DNA of 64,000 nucleotides from Aplectana chamaeleonis (Eukaryota > Nematoda > Chromadorea > Rhabditida > Cosmocercidae), in NCBI GenBank assembly GCA_029168955.1, contig JAPDOI010001439.1, forward strand, positions 62,001-126,000, in the 5' to 3' direction. The position numbers and the translations under genes were made by a program. Below are positions 46,728 through 57,918 of the stretch, in pieces; position 1 is the stretch's first letter, and each line of letters begins with the position of its first letter. A model generated the notes under the pieces. It was given only the letters and a program-made list of their open reading frames with translations. It did no database searches and was not told the DNA's origin.

Positions 46728-47157
46728 CAGTCGGCATAGACCCTAATGATGCTATGCGTTCCCTGTTGAAGGTTGCCGCAAACTCGGTGTCTTATGCCAT
46801 GACATACTGTGCTTCTCTGGGCCGAATCCCGGTCCGCAAATGCGTCCCGAAACGCTTTGCGGCCGCACGCGCTCGGGTCGGTCAAGTTTTCAGCGCCAAA
46901 GCCGACTCGATGTGGCCTTTTATACAGTTTTCTCGAATTTTTTTCTAGCCTCCAGTTTCCAAAACCCACCTAGAGTCAACAGATCGGCCCATGCAGTGCT
47001 GGAAACTCTTCCGACTCCAAAGCGTGCAGCCGAGCCGCAAAGCGTTTCGACACGCAATTGCGGACCGGAATTCGGCCCAGAGAACCACAGACGGTGCACC
47101 GAGTTTGCGCCAACCAAATACGAAGTATCACTAGAATCCATGCCGACTGTACAGTGA
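46728..47157. repeat. palindromic foldback, family G copy 2 (full length)
   Basis: The outer ends ACAGTCGGCATAGACCCTA and GGATTCTAGTGATACTTCG-like complement, then GTTGCCGCAAACTCGGTG and CACCGAGTTTGCGCCAACC, enclose the inner arms GTGCTTCTCTGGGCCGAAT and ATTCGGCCCAGAGAACCAC. This is the most complete copy, showing that the small foldback at 4.42 kb and the J elements share its outer ends. Confidence 0.75.
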
Positions 47158-47175
47158 ACTTAGACACGGGACCGG

Positions 47176-47544
47176 TTGCTCAGCGGAGGAAAAAAGATTG
47201 TCGGTGAGGCGGAAGTGAAAAATTGGATTTGTCCAGGCTACCGCAGTTATTGTCGAAATCAGTATAGAGGAGCGGTTATTTCGTGGCAGAAAACGGAATG
47301 CCGGTGCGACCGCGGGGTTAAAAAGAGCAATATCAGGATTGCCGGTTTCACCGCCGATAATGTAGCACGCGACGCAGCCGCTCGCATCGTTTTACACAGT
47401 CGGACGATCGATGGAGCGCGCACATTGACGACAACTGCAAACCCGCGCTGCTTACGGCACACTTTTGTTCTAGGTGGGTCTTATTATTCAGGTGACCAGG
47501 TTCAAATAAGCAACACCATTCCTTCGCCTCGATGGGTTGAATGA
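47176..47544 (+). other. unassigned open frame, 122 codons
   Basis: The frame encodes VKNWICPGYRSYCRNQYRGA and TECRCDRGVKKSNIRIAGFT, with five cysteines, but has no signal peptide, splice evidence or family that I recognise. CpG-rich DNA (GCGACGCAGCCGCTCGCATCG) makes long chance frames likely. Confidence 0.2.
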
Positions 47545-47764
47545 AACCTTCGGTCAGGCTTTATTTCCTGATGCGATTTTCGATAGGTTTATCGAATGGA
47601 AGGCTCTATCGTCAAGCTCTGTGGATGGGGAGAAGCCGCGACGCTGCTATGATAGCCTCATCATGAAACCCGAGCGGATGAAATTGGAGAAATATCCGCC
47701 CCGCTTCGAAGCAGGGTACAGCTATTGATAGCCAGCGATCCGCCCGCTAAAATTTTATACGGTG

Positions 47765-48160
47765 AAACTTGTCAATCATTGATGAGTTCTTTTCCGGTAT
47801 CAGTATCATGCTCAGAGTACACAAGCCGATGGGTATAGAAGGCGCTCCATCTCACAGAATGCTCACTCGGCATTTCGAGGCCGATCCTGAAGGGTGACTT
47901 CAAGTCACCTTTGAAGGATCACTCAGATGCCGGAAAATAATTTTTGGCAGTTGATGTGATGGTCCCCATGGCTAGGGATGGGAGGATCCCGCACACGGAG
48001 ACCGTGGTGGGAACCATTGGAATAACCCACACGTGGCATCGAAGGCGGATCGGTGGCTAATGGCGGGCGGATCGCTGACTAGTGGCGGGTGTATCCCTGG
48101 CTACTGGCGGAGGGATGGCGGGGGGGGATGTCGCAAACGATCCGCCCGCACTTACTGTCC
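47765..48160 (+). repeat. family I repeat copy 2 with GGCGGATCG tail
   Basis: It matches 18060-18260, including the GTGACTTCAAGTCAC palindrome (47894-47908), then continues into GGCGGATCGGTGGCTAATGG, GGCGGATCGCTGACTAGTGG and TGGCTACTGGCGGAGG repeats. CGATCCGCCCGC occurs at both 47736 and 48139. Confidence 0.6.
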
Positions 48161-48820
48161 GAGTACTGCAAATATCACAAGGTAAAAATTAAAACCGCGA
48201 TTCCCCAAACTGCATATTCAACTACAAGTTGTTAAAACTATAGCCAAAAAAAAAGTTACGGAGTCAAAATGCGACCACCTTTCGGCGCCTTCACTGCAAT
48301 CGACCACCAAGGGAGAAGTCGTTTTTGACAGAGAAGCCAGCGTTCGCGACCTGAAATAATCTAGTAAATGAAGACGTGGGAAACGGATTTTCCACATTTC
48401 CCCTTAAACTATTGGTTCGCCAACAAGCTTGAGAATGACCATATTCTATGTGTATCCCAATCCGAACAGGAGAAGCACAACATGCACCCTTCATTTCAGA
48501 GCGAAATTTACTCGGGTCAATAGCGTGCGTTTACGCATGCGTCTTCTGCTCCCTCACTCTCGCTGCCTCTCATCTCCTCTCGCTCCGCTCACGCACCCAC
48601 AGGGACAAACAAAACGGTTACATAGCCCTTGATCCGAAACTACCCTTGTAACCTGAGATTGAGAGCAGAAAATTAGGTTAGAAAATCAGTTAGGCCGGCT
48701 CCGAACTTAGCTTATCTTGATTCACTCGCGAGCCAACTGGAGATGGCCGGGGCAAACTTTCCTAAATGGATTTTTTTTTGTTTCCCTTCTTGGTTATAGT
48801 TTTTGAATACATGTCAGATT
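48160..48820. other. no recognisable gene
   Basis: Pyrimidine-rich CTCACTCTCGCTGCCTCTC (about 48556) gives overlapping frames of 67 codons. The segment at 48500-48600 is a diverged family N repeat. No gene supported. Confidence 0.35.
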
Positions 48821-48828
48821 TTTCTTAA

Positions 48829-49110
48829 AGGCAGCAGACACGCTCGAAAAAGTTGTTGAGATAACTACATTAGTGGGGACGTGCAGGCCCTAGAAGAGCC
48901 CTCACGAAGTTGCAAGCGTTAAAAACGAGTCCAAATGACCGTATTTGAGCCGTAGTCAGTCACGAAATCATCCTCGCTCCACCCATCGATACGGGCTCCG
49001 CCCCTCCATACAGATATTCAGTGCTCGATTGCGGCCACTTTAGATTACTTTTTAGGCTTCAAACGGCGTAAGCGTTCCAGAAAGGGCCGTACGAGACTAC
49101 ATTAGCGTCG
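48829..49110 (+). mobile_element. TTAA-type MITE, family F copy 3, truncated
   Basis: AGGCAGCAGACACGCTCG follows TTAA (48825-48828). GTTGTTGAGATAACTACATT and CAAGCGTTAAAAACGAGTCC follow family F. The right end is degenerate; GCCTCCTGCCTTTAAAG at 49306-49322 may be a remnant. Confidence 0.6.
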
Positions 49111-49461
49111 TTATCCCAACAAATTTGTTGCTAGCTCCGCTATTTCAGCCAGTGCCGTACAACTCGTCCATTTCTGGGCCAATATAGAACGTACCGCTTG
49201 TATTTTAATTTCCGTCGATTTGTTTTCGCCTTTTTCGTTATTTCTGAATACTAACAGCTTCAGACCTTCAGTTTGATCCATAAAATTGATATCATTTTTT
49301 GAGCGTGCCTCCTGCCTTTAAAGCCGACCGAGCGACTACTCAGCTCAACATGCAGATATTCTCGTAAACACAGTTCTACAGAAGAAGAATTTGCATACCT
49401 CTCATACGGCGAGACGATCATTGGTAACGAGTCCGAATGCACACATACAGGTTATAAAACG

Positions 49462-49535
49462 GCGAAATTCACTTGGTTCCTACGCGTGCTGGTGAGGAGC
49501 GAAAGCCAGAGACAGTGAGAGAGCGTAGGGCAGAA
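49462..49535 (+). repeat. dispersed short repeat (family N) copy 2
   Basis: GCGAAATTCACTTGGTTCCT, ACGCGTGCTGGTGAGGAGCG and AGAGACAGTGAGAGAGCGTA match 33.43-33.50 kb closely. Confidence 0.6.
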
Positions 49536-49539
49536 TTTT

Positions 49540-50260
49540 TCAGCTCGAGGAGGGAAGTTGCTTTTCTCATTGTAGCTAGCCAAAAAGGTTTCTGAGTAAA
49601 TCCATTTTTTTCTCCGAAAATTTTACGACCTTCCTCAATTTTGATTTTTTTCTCAAAATTTTTACGACCCCGTTGCGCCGGATCGCAACCCTGCTCAATT
49701 CTGGATACCAAGGATACAAAAAGAAACACTGAAAGGAAAACAAAGAAATGAAATAATCAAACAAGGAGGAACCTGCGTAGCTACATTGGAGTCAGAGCTT
49801 CGTTGAGACCAATCCAGTTCATCTTGCCAAAATGTAGGGCTGAACCTGAATACAAAATACTATTATAAATACTGCTGACGTATCTGTGTTCACACTATGA
49901 TAAGTGGGCATTGTTCCACTTTTCGAACTCCGGAACTTCGCACAAAAGGTTTATTCAGAGCGCTGAACACGAATATTGGGACAGTTTTTTTTTTTAATTA
50001 AGGAGTACGAATGGTATACGGTAGGTAGGCCAAAGCTCCTAATTTGGCTGAACCAAGGTCCGAATGTTCCCCTGTGGTTCTAATCACGATTTTTTGACTA
50101 TTTTTCTAATTCTGAAACATTAGGGGGTTGCGGTAGCCGAACGGCACTCAGTATGCGATAGCCCAGCGTGATCATCAAATTCATAATCAGCGCTCCAAGG
50201 AACCAATTTTGTTAGAAATCCAAGCAAATCTATGTTTCCACCTGCTACGATATGAGAGCC
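49540..50260. other. no recognisable gene
   Basis: The minus-strand frame of 86-62 codons is dominated by Lys/Phe from an A/T-rich TTTTTTCTCAAAATTTTTAC region. No motifs. Confidence 0.35.
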
Positions 50261-50272
50261 GCTTCCCCCTCT

Positions 50273-50548
50273 ACCGTGCTTCTCTTGGCCGGATTTCGGT
50301 CCGCAATTACCTCTCAACACGCTTTGCGACCGCACGCTCCCGAGACGAAAAACTTTCCAGCGCCGTAGTCGCCGATCTGTTGACTCTAGGTGGGTTTCGG
50401 AAACAGGAAACTCAAAAAAATTGGAGGAAACTGTATCAGAAACCACATCTAGTTGGCTTTGGCGCTGGAAACGACCGGCTCGAGCGCGTGCGGCTGCAAT
50501 GCGTGTCGAGACGCAACTGCGGAGTGGAATTTGGCACAGAGAAGCACA
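50273..50548. repeat. palindromic foldback, family G copy 3
   Basis: GTGCTTCTCTTGGCCGGATT and GGAATTTGGCACAGAGAAGC are the arms, with TTGACTCTAGGTGGGTTTCGG near the centre as in copy 1. Confidence 0.75.
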
Positions 50549-50554
50549 TTAATC

Positions 50555-51430
50555 TTCTAAAAAAGTGGAAACAGGTCTATTCCATGTGTTCGGAGGCTAA
50601 TAAAACCCTTTCTCTCCTTACACAGTTCGAGCGAAAAATTTCTCTCGACATCTGACCATCAAATGTGAAATATAAGGCTGCGAGCGGAGCGCTCGTCCAG
50701 CCGGGACTGACGTTTTGTAACATTAACATTTTAATAGAATACTATAACCATTTTAAGCAAAAAGAGGGGGGATTATCTATTATCTAAAAACTCGGCCGAA
50801 TCTACGAAACCTCTCTAATGATAGGGAGGATACTCATAAAGTGGAAGGAAATGACTGCAAAGCCAAAATTATAAGGAATCAATATTAAAGCCTGCGACAA
50901 CGAAAAGGGAAGAACAAACAAACCTCATAAAAAATTTCCTCTCGAACCACATCAACCAACAACAAGCGATAGCAAGAGTTCACTGGAAATAAATTGAAAT
51001 TTGAAAAATTTATTTATTGCGCCTAAACTACCTTATTTTAGCAACAGTCACAAGTACGAGAACAAATGGAAAGAATGACGATTCGACAGATCGGTAGTAC
51101 GATTTGAGAAAACTACAAGGAAGGAAATAAACATGATGACGAAAAAAGGCATGAAAACGGCGCGAACATCTGCTAGAATAACCCGCGACGAGGCGCCAGC
51201 AAACAAACGCGCGGAATTTAGCGGAAGGTCGTCGGATTTGATCCGCATGCTGAACTCTTCCTGCTGCTTCGACAACTACTCCTCTTAGAAGGCGGAACGC
51301 AGCACTGGGGTCGACTGCAGCACTCAAATTTAACGTACTTGCTGCCACTTTTTCGTGGTTCTTTGTTCACTAATGCTATTCGATGGGCCCAAAGCTCAGG
51401 ATTATACAAAAAATCGGGAAATTTTCTGAT
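50555..51430. other. no recognisable gene
   Basis: The minus-strand frame at 51028-51348 has a hydrophobic segment but no family resemblance. ATCGCGAACACTGCCT before TTAA (51437-51448) is a TTAA-type end facing left, so a decayed element may occupy part of this stretch. Confidence 0.3.
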
Positions 51431-51448
51431 CGCGAACACTGCCTTTAA

Positions 51449-51830
51449 TACGTGAAGATTGCGGCATTGCAGCTCCCGGATGAGCTTTTACTGCTTGCCT
51501 TATCACGCGTGACTTTGCTTCGATATGTTCTACGGATAAGCTCATACAATGCGATCTCTCGTTTTGCACAAATCTTATCAATAGTTGGTGCAGATTCGAC
51601 TGCCAAATCATACTTTCAACTATTCCACTACATTTCCCAAAAACCGAATTATTCTACGCCAAATCGTTCTCAGGGATATTTCAAAACTTTCTTCATTTTT
51701 CTTTACCTTCCCCTTTCAATTGAGTATATTTCTAATTTTTCGAAAAAATGGCCATGCCAAATCTTTACTTTTGCCAGGAACCTTTACTTTCAGGAATTTC
51801 ATTTATTTTTCCTAAAGGTTTCCTTTCTAA
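51449..51830 (-). repeat. dispersed repeat family L, copy 2
   Basis: This is the reverse-oriented copy of 40480-40815. It extends further (CGGGAGCTGCAATGCCGCAA) before meeting the TTAA-type end at 51437-51448. The frame VQNERSHCMSLSVEHIEAKS is conserved between the copies. Confidence 0.65.
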
Positions 51831-51879
51831 CATGATTTATGCCTGGTGGTGTTAATTTAAAGCAAACCCACTGATGCCC

Positions 51880-52430
51880 TGCCCCCCCCCCCCTTTTATG
51901 TCGTCCTGCGCACTCCAGCTGATGGCCTGCACACTCCCACTAGTGTCCTCCCCACTGATGTCCTGCACCTTTTTAATGAGGTGCTGTACACTCCCACTAA
52001 TGTTCTGCATACTACCACTGATGTCCTGCACACTTTCTACGGCGTTTAGCGCACACCCATTTGAGTCCCGCACACTTTCTACGGCGTTCTGCGCACACCC
52101 ATTTGGGTCCCACACAGTTTCTACGGCGTTCTGCGCACACCCATTTGGGTCCCGCGCACTTTCTACGGCGTCCGGCGCACCCTCATTTGGGTCCCATACA
52201 CTTTCTACGGCGTTCTGCGCACACCCATTTGTGTCCCGCACACTTTCTACGGCGTCCGGCGCACTCTCATTTGAGTCCCATACACGTTCTACGGCGTCTT
52301 GCGCACTCTCATTTGGGTCCCGCACACTTTCTACGGCGTTTTGCGCATCCCACCCGAGTCCCACACACTTTCTACAGCGTCTTGCGTGTTCCTATTGGGG
52401 TCCCGCACACTATCTACGGCGCTCTGAGGC
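51880..52430. repeat. 42-bp minisatellite, about ten units, with degenerate lead-in
   Basis: From 52033 the motif CTTTCTACGGCGTTCTGCGC plus ACACCCATTTGGGTCCCGCA recurs at 52033, 52075, 52117, 52159, 52201, 52243, 52285, 52327, 52368 and 52410, i.e. every 42 bases with one single-base deletion. From 51900 to 52030 a shorter related unit (ACTCCCACTAATGTCCTGCA) precedes it. Because 42 is divisible by three, two plus frames and one minus frame stay open; the minus frame reads a 14-residue repeat such as AVESVRDPNGCAQN. Coding is unproven. Confidence 0.9.
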
Positions 52431-52439
52431 GCACTTCTG

Positions 52440-53050
52440 AGTTACCCAAAAAGTACTCTCAAGATCCGGCCGTATTGATTGAAGCGTTGCCCCGTCTTAG
52501 GGAGCGTTCAATTCTGAGCAAAAGCCTATCAGTAACGGTGTTTAATTAGTTCATTTTTACGAATGAGTAAACGTCAGATGGTTTATAACAACATGTCTAC
52601 GTGTTTTTGTCTTACTTGACCCTCAATTTTGAGGTCCCGCAAAAATTGAGCTACCAACTTCAAATTTTGTCAGGAGCTAGCGGCAATCATAACAAACTTT
52701 CTGGCCAAAAATGAGCTTTCCAGCTCAACGATAAGTGTTCCAACAAGATCGTGAACGCCAACTGAAAAACAGGAGATTAACCCTTTTTGCGACCAAAATG
52801 ACGTGGTTTTAACAAATTCTCTCGATACTCAGGACCATTCCGGACCCTTTTTGAACAGTTATTCAGCTTTCTAAAGTATATTGAATGCAAAAAGAACGGA
52901 ATTTCTACGTTTACTCTGGACCCTGATACTGAGATAGATCAGGGGGTTGCGCGATGTCGAATCAAAGCCAAATCTGGTGAGCGCTTCGCGCTCACCACAA
53001 TTGGTGGTTAAGGTTGTTTATAATTATCCCATATGTCTAGGTGTTATCAA
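52440..53050. other. no recognisable gene
   Basis: No motif or repeat ends are seen between the minisatellite and the ORF1. Confidence 0.35.
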
Positions 53051-53151
53051 GCATTTAGGGTTTTATCAACCCGATTTTAAGTAGGCCTGACTTCGCTCTA
53101 CCTCGTTTTGCAGAGACTACCCCGACTGCTCGAGATCTACTGTCGGAAGAC

Positions 53152-53901
53152 GTGATGCCCACTAATAAGTCAATCGCCGACGTGGTACACAAAGATTTGC
53201 TAAAGAAAACCAGCGCTGGTAGCAGGTCACATAGGAAGTCTGCCAGCGTCAGGGAAGGTATATCGACACTAGCGCGAGAAATTAGAGTTCTCCGCATGGA
53301 GAACGAGAAGCTGAGACTAGAGCTCGATTTCTTGCGGAGCAGCTTATCTACAGTTACCATTAAGGAGAGCATCCATCTTGCAGAGGAAGATAGTAATGCT
53401 GCTGCCAAAAGCAAATCTCCTTTGCCCGGTTTAGACTCTACTCGCTCGTATGAACACTTTAATAGATATCGTTCGATAATTATTGGCGGTGTCCGGGAGC
53501 CAGATTTTATGGCAAAAAGAGAAAACCTGATGGATGACTATGTCACCGTATGTAGTATTCTAGAATACCTAGACGTTGACTGTAATCCTTTATCCGTCTA
53601 CCGCATTGGAAGGCAGCAAAAGGGCAAAGTTAGATTGCTGAATGTTGTGTTGCCGACGATGGAATTTCAGCGTTTTGCCTTGAAGAAGGCCAATCGTCTC
53701 TCCTTCCTTCCTATCCGTGGAATATTCCTTCGGGAATATCTTACAGATCAAGAGCTAGATGAAGAACTCGAACTGCGCAGCCAACGAAAGAATGAGGTTG
53801 CCGATGTAATGCCAGTGGACAACGGTGTGTCTGAAGTAAAAATTGGACTCTCGTCAACGCCTCATCCGGCGGCTGCGAATGATTCTACGCAGATAATTTG
53901 A
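53152..53901 (+). CDS. intact solitary ORF1 protein of a CR1-like element
   Basis: The frame is uninterrupted for 249 codons from ATG 53152 and stays open upstream (ETTPTARDLLSED). Order: a basic N terminus; a coiled coil at about residues 35-70 (LAREIRVLRMENEKLRLELD); a linker; then an RRM-like core starting RYRSIIIGGVREPDFM (about residue 105) through LDVDCNPLSVYRIGRQ, KVRLLNVVLP and a C-terminal segment FLREYLTDQELDEELELRSQ. Coiled coil plus RRM-like core is the layout of L1/CR1-type ORF1 nucleic-acid chaperones. No endonuclease or reverse transcriptase follows. Relics of related ORF1s lie at 24.3 and 26.6 kb. It is either a young truncated copy or, less likely, a retained gene. Confidence 0.75.
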   Translation: MMPTNKSIADVVHKDLLKKTSAGSRSHRKSASVREGISTLAREIRVLRMENEKLRLELDFLRSSLSTVTIKESIHLAEEDSNAAAKSKSPLPGLDSTRSYEHFNRYRSIIIGGVREPDFMAKRENLMDDYVTVCSILEYLDVDCNPLSVYRIGRQQKGKVRLLNVVLPTMEFQRFALKKANRLSFLPIRGIFLREYLTDQELDEELELRSQRKNEVADVMPVDNGVSEVKIGLSSTPHPAAANDSTQII

Positions 53902-53904
53902 TCC

Positions 53905-54840
53905 TCATCCTTTGGTAAGAAGAAGGCGTCAAGATATGTGATAAAAATTCAGGCCACCCAAGTTTTTAAAAATTAAGAAGTGTGTAAACTCGAGTTTTGA
54001 TTGAAGCATGATCTAAACCTTGTCGTTGTGTCGACTAGGACTGCGCGGAACTGTTCCATTTCTGATTCCGTTTCCGTATTTCCGGTGTTTTTAGGCTGTT
54101 CCGTTCCGCTTCCATTTCCAAATTTTGGGTCCGGAAACGGGATAAATTAGTGCAATACGATCTAACGAGAATATACATTCGGTATGTTGGCTAAACCGGC
54201 TCGAAAGTGTGAGATTACCAGGTTGTTCAAAAATTTTCGTCAATCGATATGAAAAACACAATTTGATGGTTCAAAATACACTTTATTATTTGGCATAATT
54301 TCCTGAACATTAATACACTCAGTTTCTATTGCTTAGCTCTTTCTTAAACAACGCAGCGAAATAGCCAGAAGCCAACGAGAGTGCGTGCTTTGATGTATGT
54401 TCAGAAACTTGATTGAGTAGCCAACGACAATCCAACAACTTCTCTCAGCGCAGAAGCTGAATGGTGAGTAACCCGCTGAACCAGCACCAGTCGTATAGCA
54501 CGATCATTGTCCATCCTCAGATTTATTGCTTGGAGAATATTGCGAAAACGCACTCGAAAAATTGACGTCTGACCTTGATGATTTGATATGAACCAAACTC
54601 GAAAATTCTAAACTCGCAAATCGCGGTCAGAGAAGGATATTAAGAAGGCTTCACAAGCACTTGAGCGTTTTCAGCACAATATATTCTTTTCAAGACAGAT
54701 CCGGAAATTCTCAAATGCGATGTTTATCTTCAAAGCCAAAGCTAACTGGCGATTATGAGCATAAACTTGCTTCGCAGCAATTCCTTGGTGATGTTTCGAA
54801 GTACTGTAGTCGATCCAGAAAGCTTTCCGCGGTAGGCGGA
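53905..54840. other. no recognisable gene
   Basis: GTTCCATTTCTGATTCCGTT and TTCCGTTCCGCTTCC runs near 54050-54120 are simple sequence. The region 54190-54840 is reminiscent of decayed transposon DNA but shows no motif I can name. Confidence 0.3.
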
Positions 54841-54848
54841 TACCTTAA

Positions 54849-55335
54849 AGGCGCAGTACACCCTCAGATGTGAATTTTTAGATTTTCATGTAATTGTGTA
54901 GAAGACCCCTCCTGTATAACACGTACCAAATGCGAGATCTCGATTCTCCTAAATAATCGAGATATAAGCGACCACCACAGGCCCGACCCCCTTCGCTCAC
55001 TCACCACAGGCCCGACCTCCTTCCGGATTTTCGACCTCGATATCGACTGGATGGATGGGATGAATTCTTAACCAATCACCGTTCTTCAGTCCATTGCCGG
55101 ACTGTCTCCTTATCCTGGCTCGCTCTTGCACAACGCTTGCGAATGAAGAGAAATACAGGCCTGAGACAACTCGTTCACCAATTTTTCACCGTCAAAATCT
55201 TGGCATCTTTGAAGAGCCATAACTTTGTTCAAAGGAGGTCTTGGACAATTTCAGAGATGCCACTGTGATCAGCGTGTGACTTTCTCCAAGATAAGCATGA
55301 AATCTGAAAAATAATTTTTTGAGTGTCCTGTGCCT
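54849..55335 (+). mobile_element. TTAA-flanked MITE, family C copy 3 (most complete)
   Basis: AGGCGCAGTACACCCTCAGA follows TTAA (54845-54848); GAGTGTCCTGTGCCT precedes TTAA (55336-55339), which it shares with the next element. It contains a local duplication of CACCACAGGCCCGACC (54970-55020). Confidence 0.8.
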
Positions 55336-55339
55336 TTAA

Positions 55340-55816
55340 AGGCACAGTCCAACCTCAGAATCGTGTTTCTGTTTTTCAGTCTATCTTGAAAACGGTCCGA
55401 AGCTGATTCCAACGATGTCTCTGGAATCGTAAAAGACCCCCTGGGAACGGAGTCAAGGCCTCTCAAAATTTGAGCTGCGGAAGCATGGTGGACGAGTTGT
55501 CCGAGGCTTGTAACATCCGTCATTTGCAACTGATGTCTGCGAACGGACCTGAATGGGTAGGGAGACTGAGAATGAAGGGAAGAACGGGGATATTGATTAA
55601 AAATCATCGCTCATTTCGCCACTATTGAGCTCGAAAGATCGTAAAAGGGGCGTGCGAAAGTGGCTTCCGTGTGTGGGCGCCCTAGGGTGGCTTCCCCCTA
55701 TATCTCGCTTATTCGGAGGGATCGAGAGCTCGCGCTTGGCAGGTGTTATAAGGGGTGGGTCTACTTCACAATTATGTGGTTTTCTCGTATTTCGTCCCTG
55801 AGCTTGGACTGTGCCT
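55340..55816 (+). mobile_element. TTAA-type MITE, family B copy 3 (chimeric)
   Basis: The left part from AGGCACAGTCCAACC through CTGGGAACGGAGTCAAGGCC to GAGAATGAAGGGAAGAACGG is family B. From about 55630 the sequence switches to CGTGCGAAAGTGGCTTCCGTG and GAGCTCGCGCTTGGCAGGTG, which resembles family C (GATCTCGCATTTGGCACGTG). It ends TTGGACTGTGCCT at TTAA (55817-55820). Confidence 0.75.
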
Positions 55817-55820
55817 TTAA

Positions 55821-56387
55821 AGGTAGTCACGATTAAAACGTCATCGAAGGAACTAGAAAAATCAGCTCAAATAGAAAACAGCTGAAAAACTATGAAGACA
55901 GCGTTCTAAAAAACTGGTTGGAATTGGAGATTCTAGAGCCCAAAGATGCTAGTTCGTGCGCACTTGGACAGCGTCGCCCAAAAAGATCGCAGTCTCATGC
56001 CGAGGAGCCAAAAATCATCGACATCAAGAGGATGAAATGAGTGCAAATTATCCTAATAAAAACAGTTGAACAATGAAAGCAAGCGCTTTAGTCAATGTTG
56101 TTGACTAGATGAGTACATGAATATTCGAGTAGGTCAGTCCGAAAGTTAATGTTCATTTGTTGAAATTCAATTTCAAGCCAGCTGATGTTCTTGATATTAG
56201 AGATCATCGATGCCGATGATGTGGAGTGGGCTCGTTCGCCATCAAAAGACAAGAAAGTCTATGCTTCAAATTTGGCCAGAAACAGCGGTTTTTTCGCAAC
56301 TTTTTCTTATAGGTCCTATTACTCTAAACTCAGAAAAGGGTTTAGATTGAAAAAGAAAACAAGCATAACAGACCGCAACCACTGCCT
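55821..56387 (-). mobile_element. TTAA-flanked MITE, family A copy 4
   Basis: It starts AGGTAGTCACGATTAAAACG after the shared TTAA (55817-55820) and ends CGCAACCACTGCCT before TTAA (56388-56391). The body is family A in reverse, with GATCATCGATGCCGATGATG. Confidence 0.8.
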
Positions 56388-56399
56388 TTAACATGACCT

Positions 56400-57850
56400 T
56401 GGCCACTAACGCTTTGGTCAACTAACGCGAATAAAGAAAACGTTTTTTTAAGACACTGTCTTCCTGAGCTGGAAGCGCGGGATTAGGTACCTGTTAGGTT
56501 CTCAGCGTTGCCGGGTAACCAGCTCATTCCATACTGGTTCACGAACGTGCCAGTCTCATAGCTAAGCCCGTGGAGAAGGCGGCACTTAACAGAGCACTTG
56601 ATTCACCAATGCTACACCGACCCAGGTTTGTTGTTTGAACCCGTATATCATGCCAATAATTGGTGGTGCCAATTGACTCTCCGAGACTTAATTTATTCTC
56701 ATCAGGTAACACGGTCATAACGCTTGATTCTACCATCTTAGAACCCTCTTTAGTGAAGGACGGAATCTTCCAATCTTTGTAGACTTCTGACAAAGTTGCA
56801 CCTAGAAAATCAAAACCTTGCTGGTATTCTAATGAACATCGATGGACTTAGCTGAATACAAAACAGCGCTCAAACCCCATCTGCTACCTAATCTGGCTGT
56901 TGCAGCGCGAGCAGCCAGTGTGTCCCACTAAGGCAGAGATCGTAATACTACCGTCGCGGCGATGTATGAGAGAGCATTATCGATCAATCACTACGTTATT
57001 GAGCATCTGAGGGCATCGATTGTCTTGACGAACAAAGCAGCTTCCCGTTGATCGACATGAGACGATACACTCAGACAGCGACCCCGACTTTTCACGCCCC
57101 GCTGAAAAGCCAGGGTCGCCAGCGGGGTACTGGCCATGGAGCCCAAAATCCGAAGTTTTGTCGCCCGCGGTAGTGGCTATCGCTGGCGCGGTAGTGAATG
57201 TTGTGGGCGAGTAGCTGGTTCGGCCCGGACGATAAGCCCCTCTAAGCTTTTTTTTTAAATATATACACGCACCGGCGCGCGACGCGGCTGGAACAACGGC
57301 ACGCGGAGCGGCCGCATGCCAACACGCGACTCGGCCAGTTCACTGAGCACCAACTGGGCCCGCCAGCGATTAGGCGGAGCCTCCAGCTTCCAGGCGTGGC
57401 TAAGTACCGAAACTTGGGTTAAATAAACCGACGGCATTGCAGTCATCCGAGACCTGAACATCCTAATTTGCTTGAAGGCAGTAGTCCTAATCTTATAACC
57501 ACGGAATAATAAGTGAATTCCGAATTTGAAAACTGTGCTCTCAAAAATTAAGCTTGTTTGTGAAGCAACGTTTGTGATGACACATAACATACTAAATTTT
57601 CATCAAGTTTTGCTAAGCCCAGGCCGAAGTTTGTATAAAACAGTATTTGCGGAAAGGTCACGTGAACAGATTTATATGACCGCTACGGCATATCCAACAA
57701 GTAGTTGTGAGATAGAAGGCGTCTGTGCAAATCTGGAGATGGTCAACAACAATGAAAAGACAAATGCCTATTCAGCAAAGGAACGGCAGTCGAGTAAGCT
57801 TGTCTTTTAATAAATGCAACCTGACAATGCCTGCCGAAACACATGCTGCT
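56400..57850. other. no recognisable gene
   Basis: A weak plus-strand frame at 57526-57810 has the segment YPTSSCEIEGVCANLEMV but no splice-linked partner. GCACCGGCGCGCGACGCGGC (about 57268) is a CpG-rich patch. No supported gene. Confidence 0.3.
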
Positions 57851-57856
57851 GATGTC

Positions 57857-57918
57857 TGGGGCCGGATGCATCAACGCGGCGGATCGGGGCAGTGGCAGGG
57901 CGGTCGGATCTTTGAAGA
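57857..57918 (+). repeat. left inverted repeat flanking the Penelope-like relic
   Basis: GGGGCCGGATGCATCAACGC, GATCGGGGCAGTGGCAGGGC and GATCTTTGAAG match, as reverse complement, 59615-59681. The pair brackets the element about 1.7 kb apart. Confidence 0.7.

Noticed and set aside
51852..52549. Treating the 14-residue repeat frames as a repeat-protein gene
   Set aside because: Three frames on two strands are open simply because the unit is 42 bases; there is no start context, signal peptide or splice evidence.
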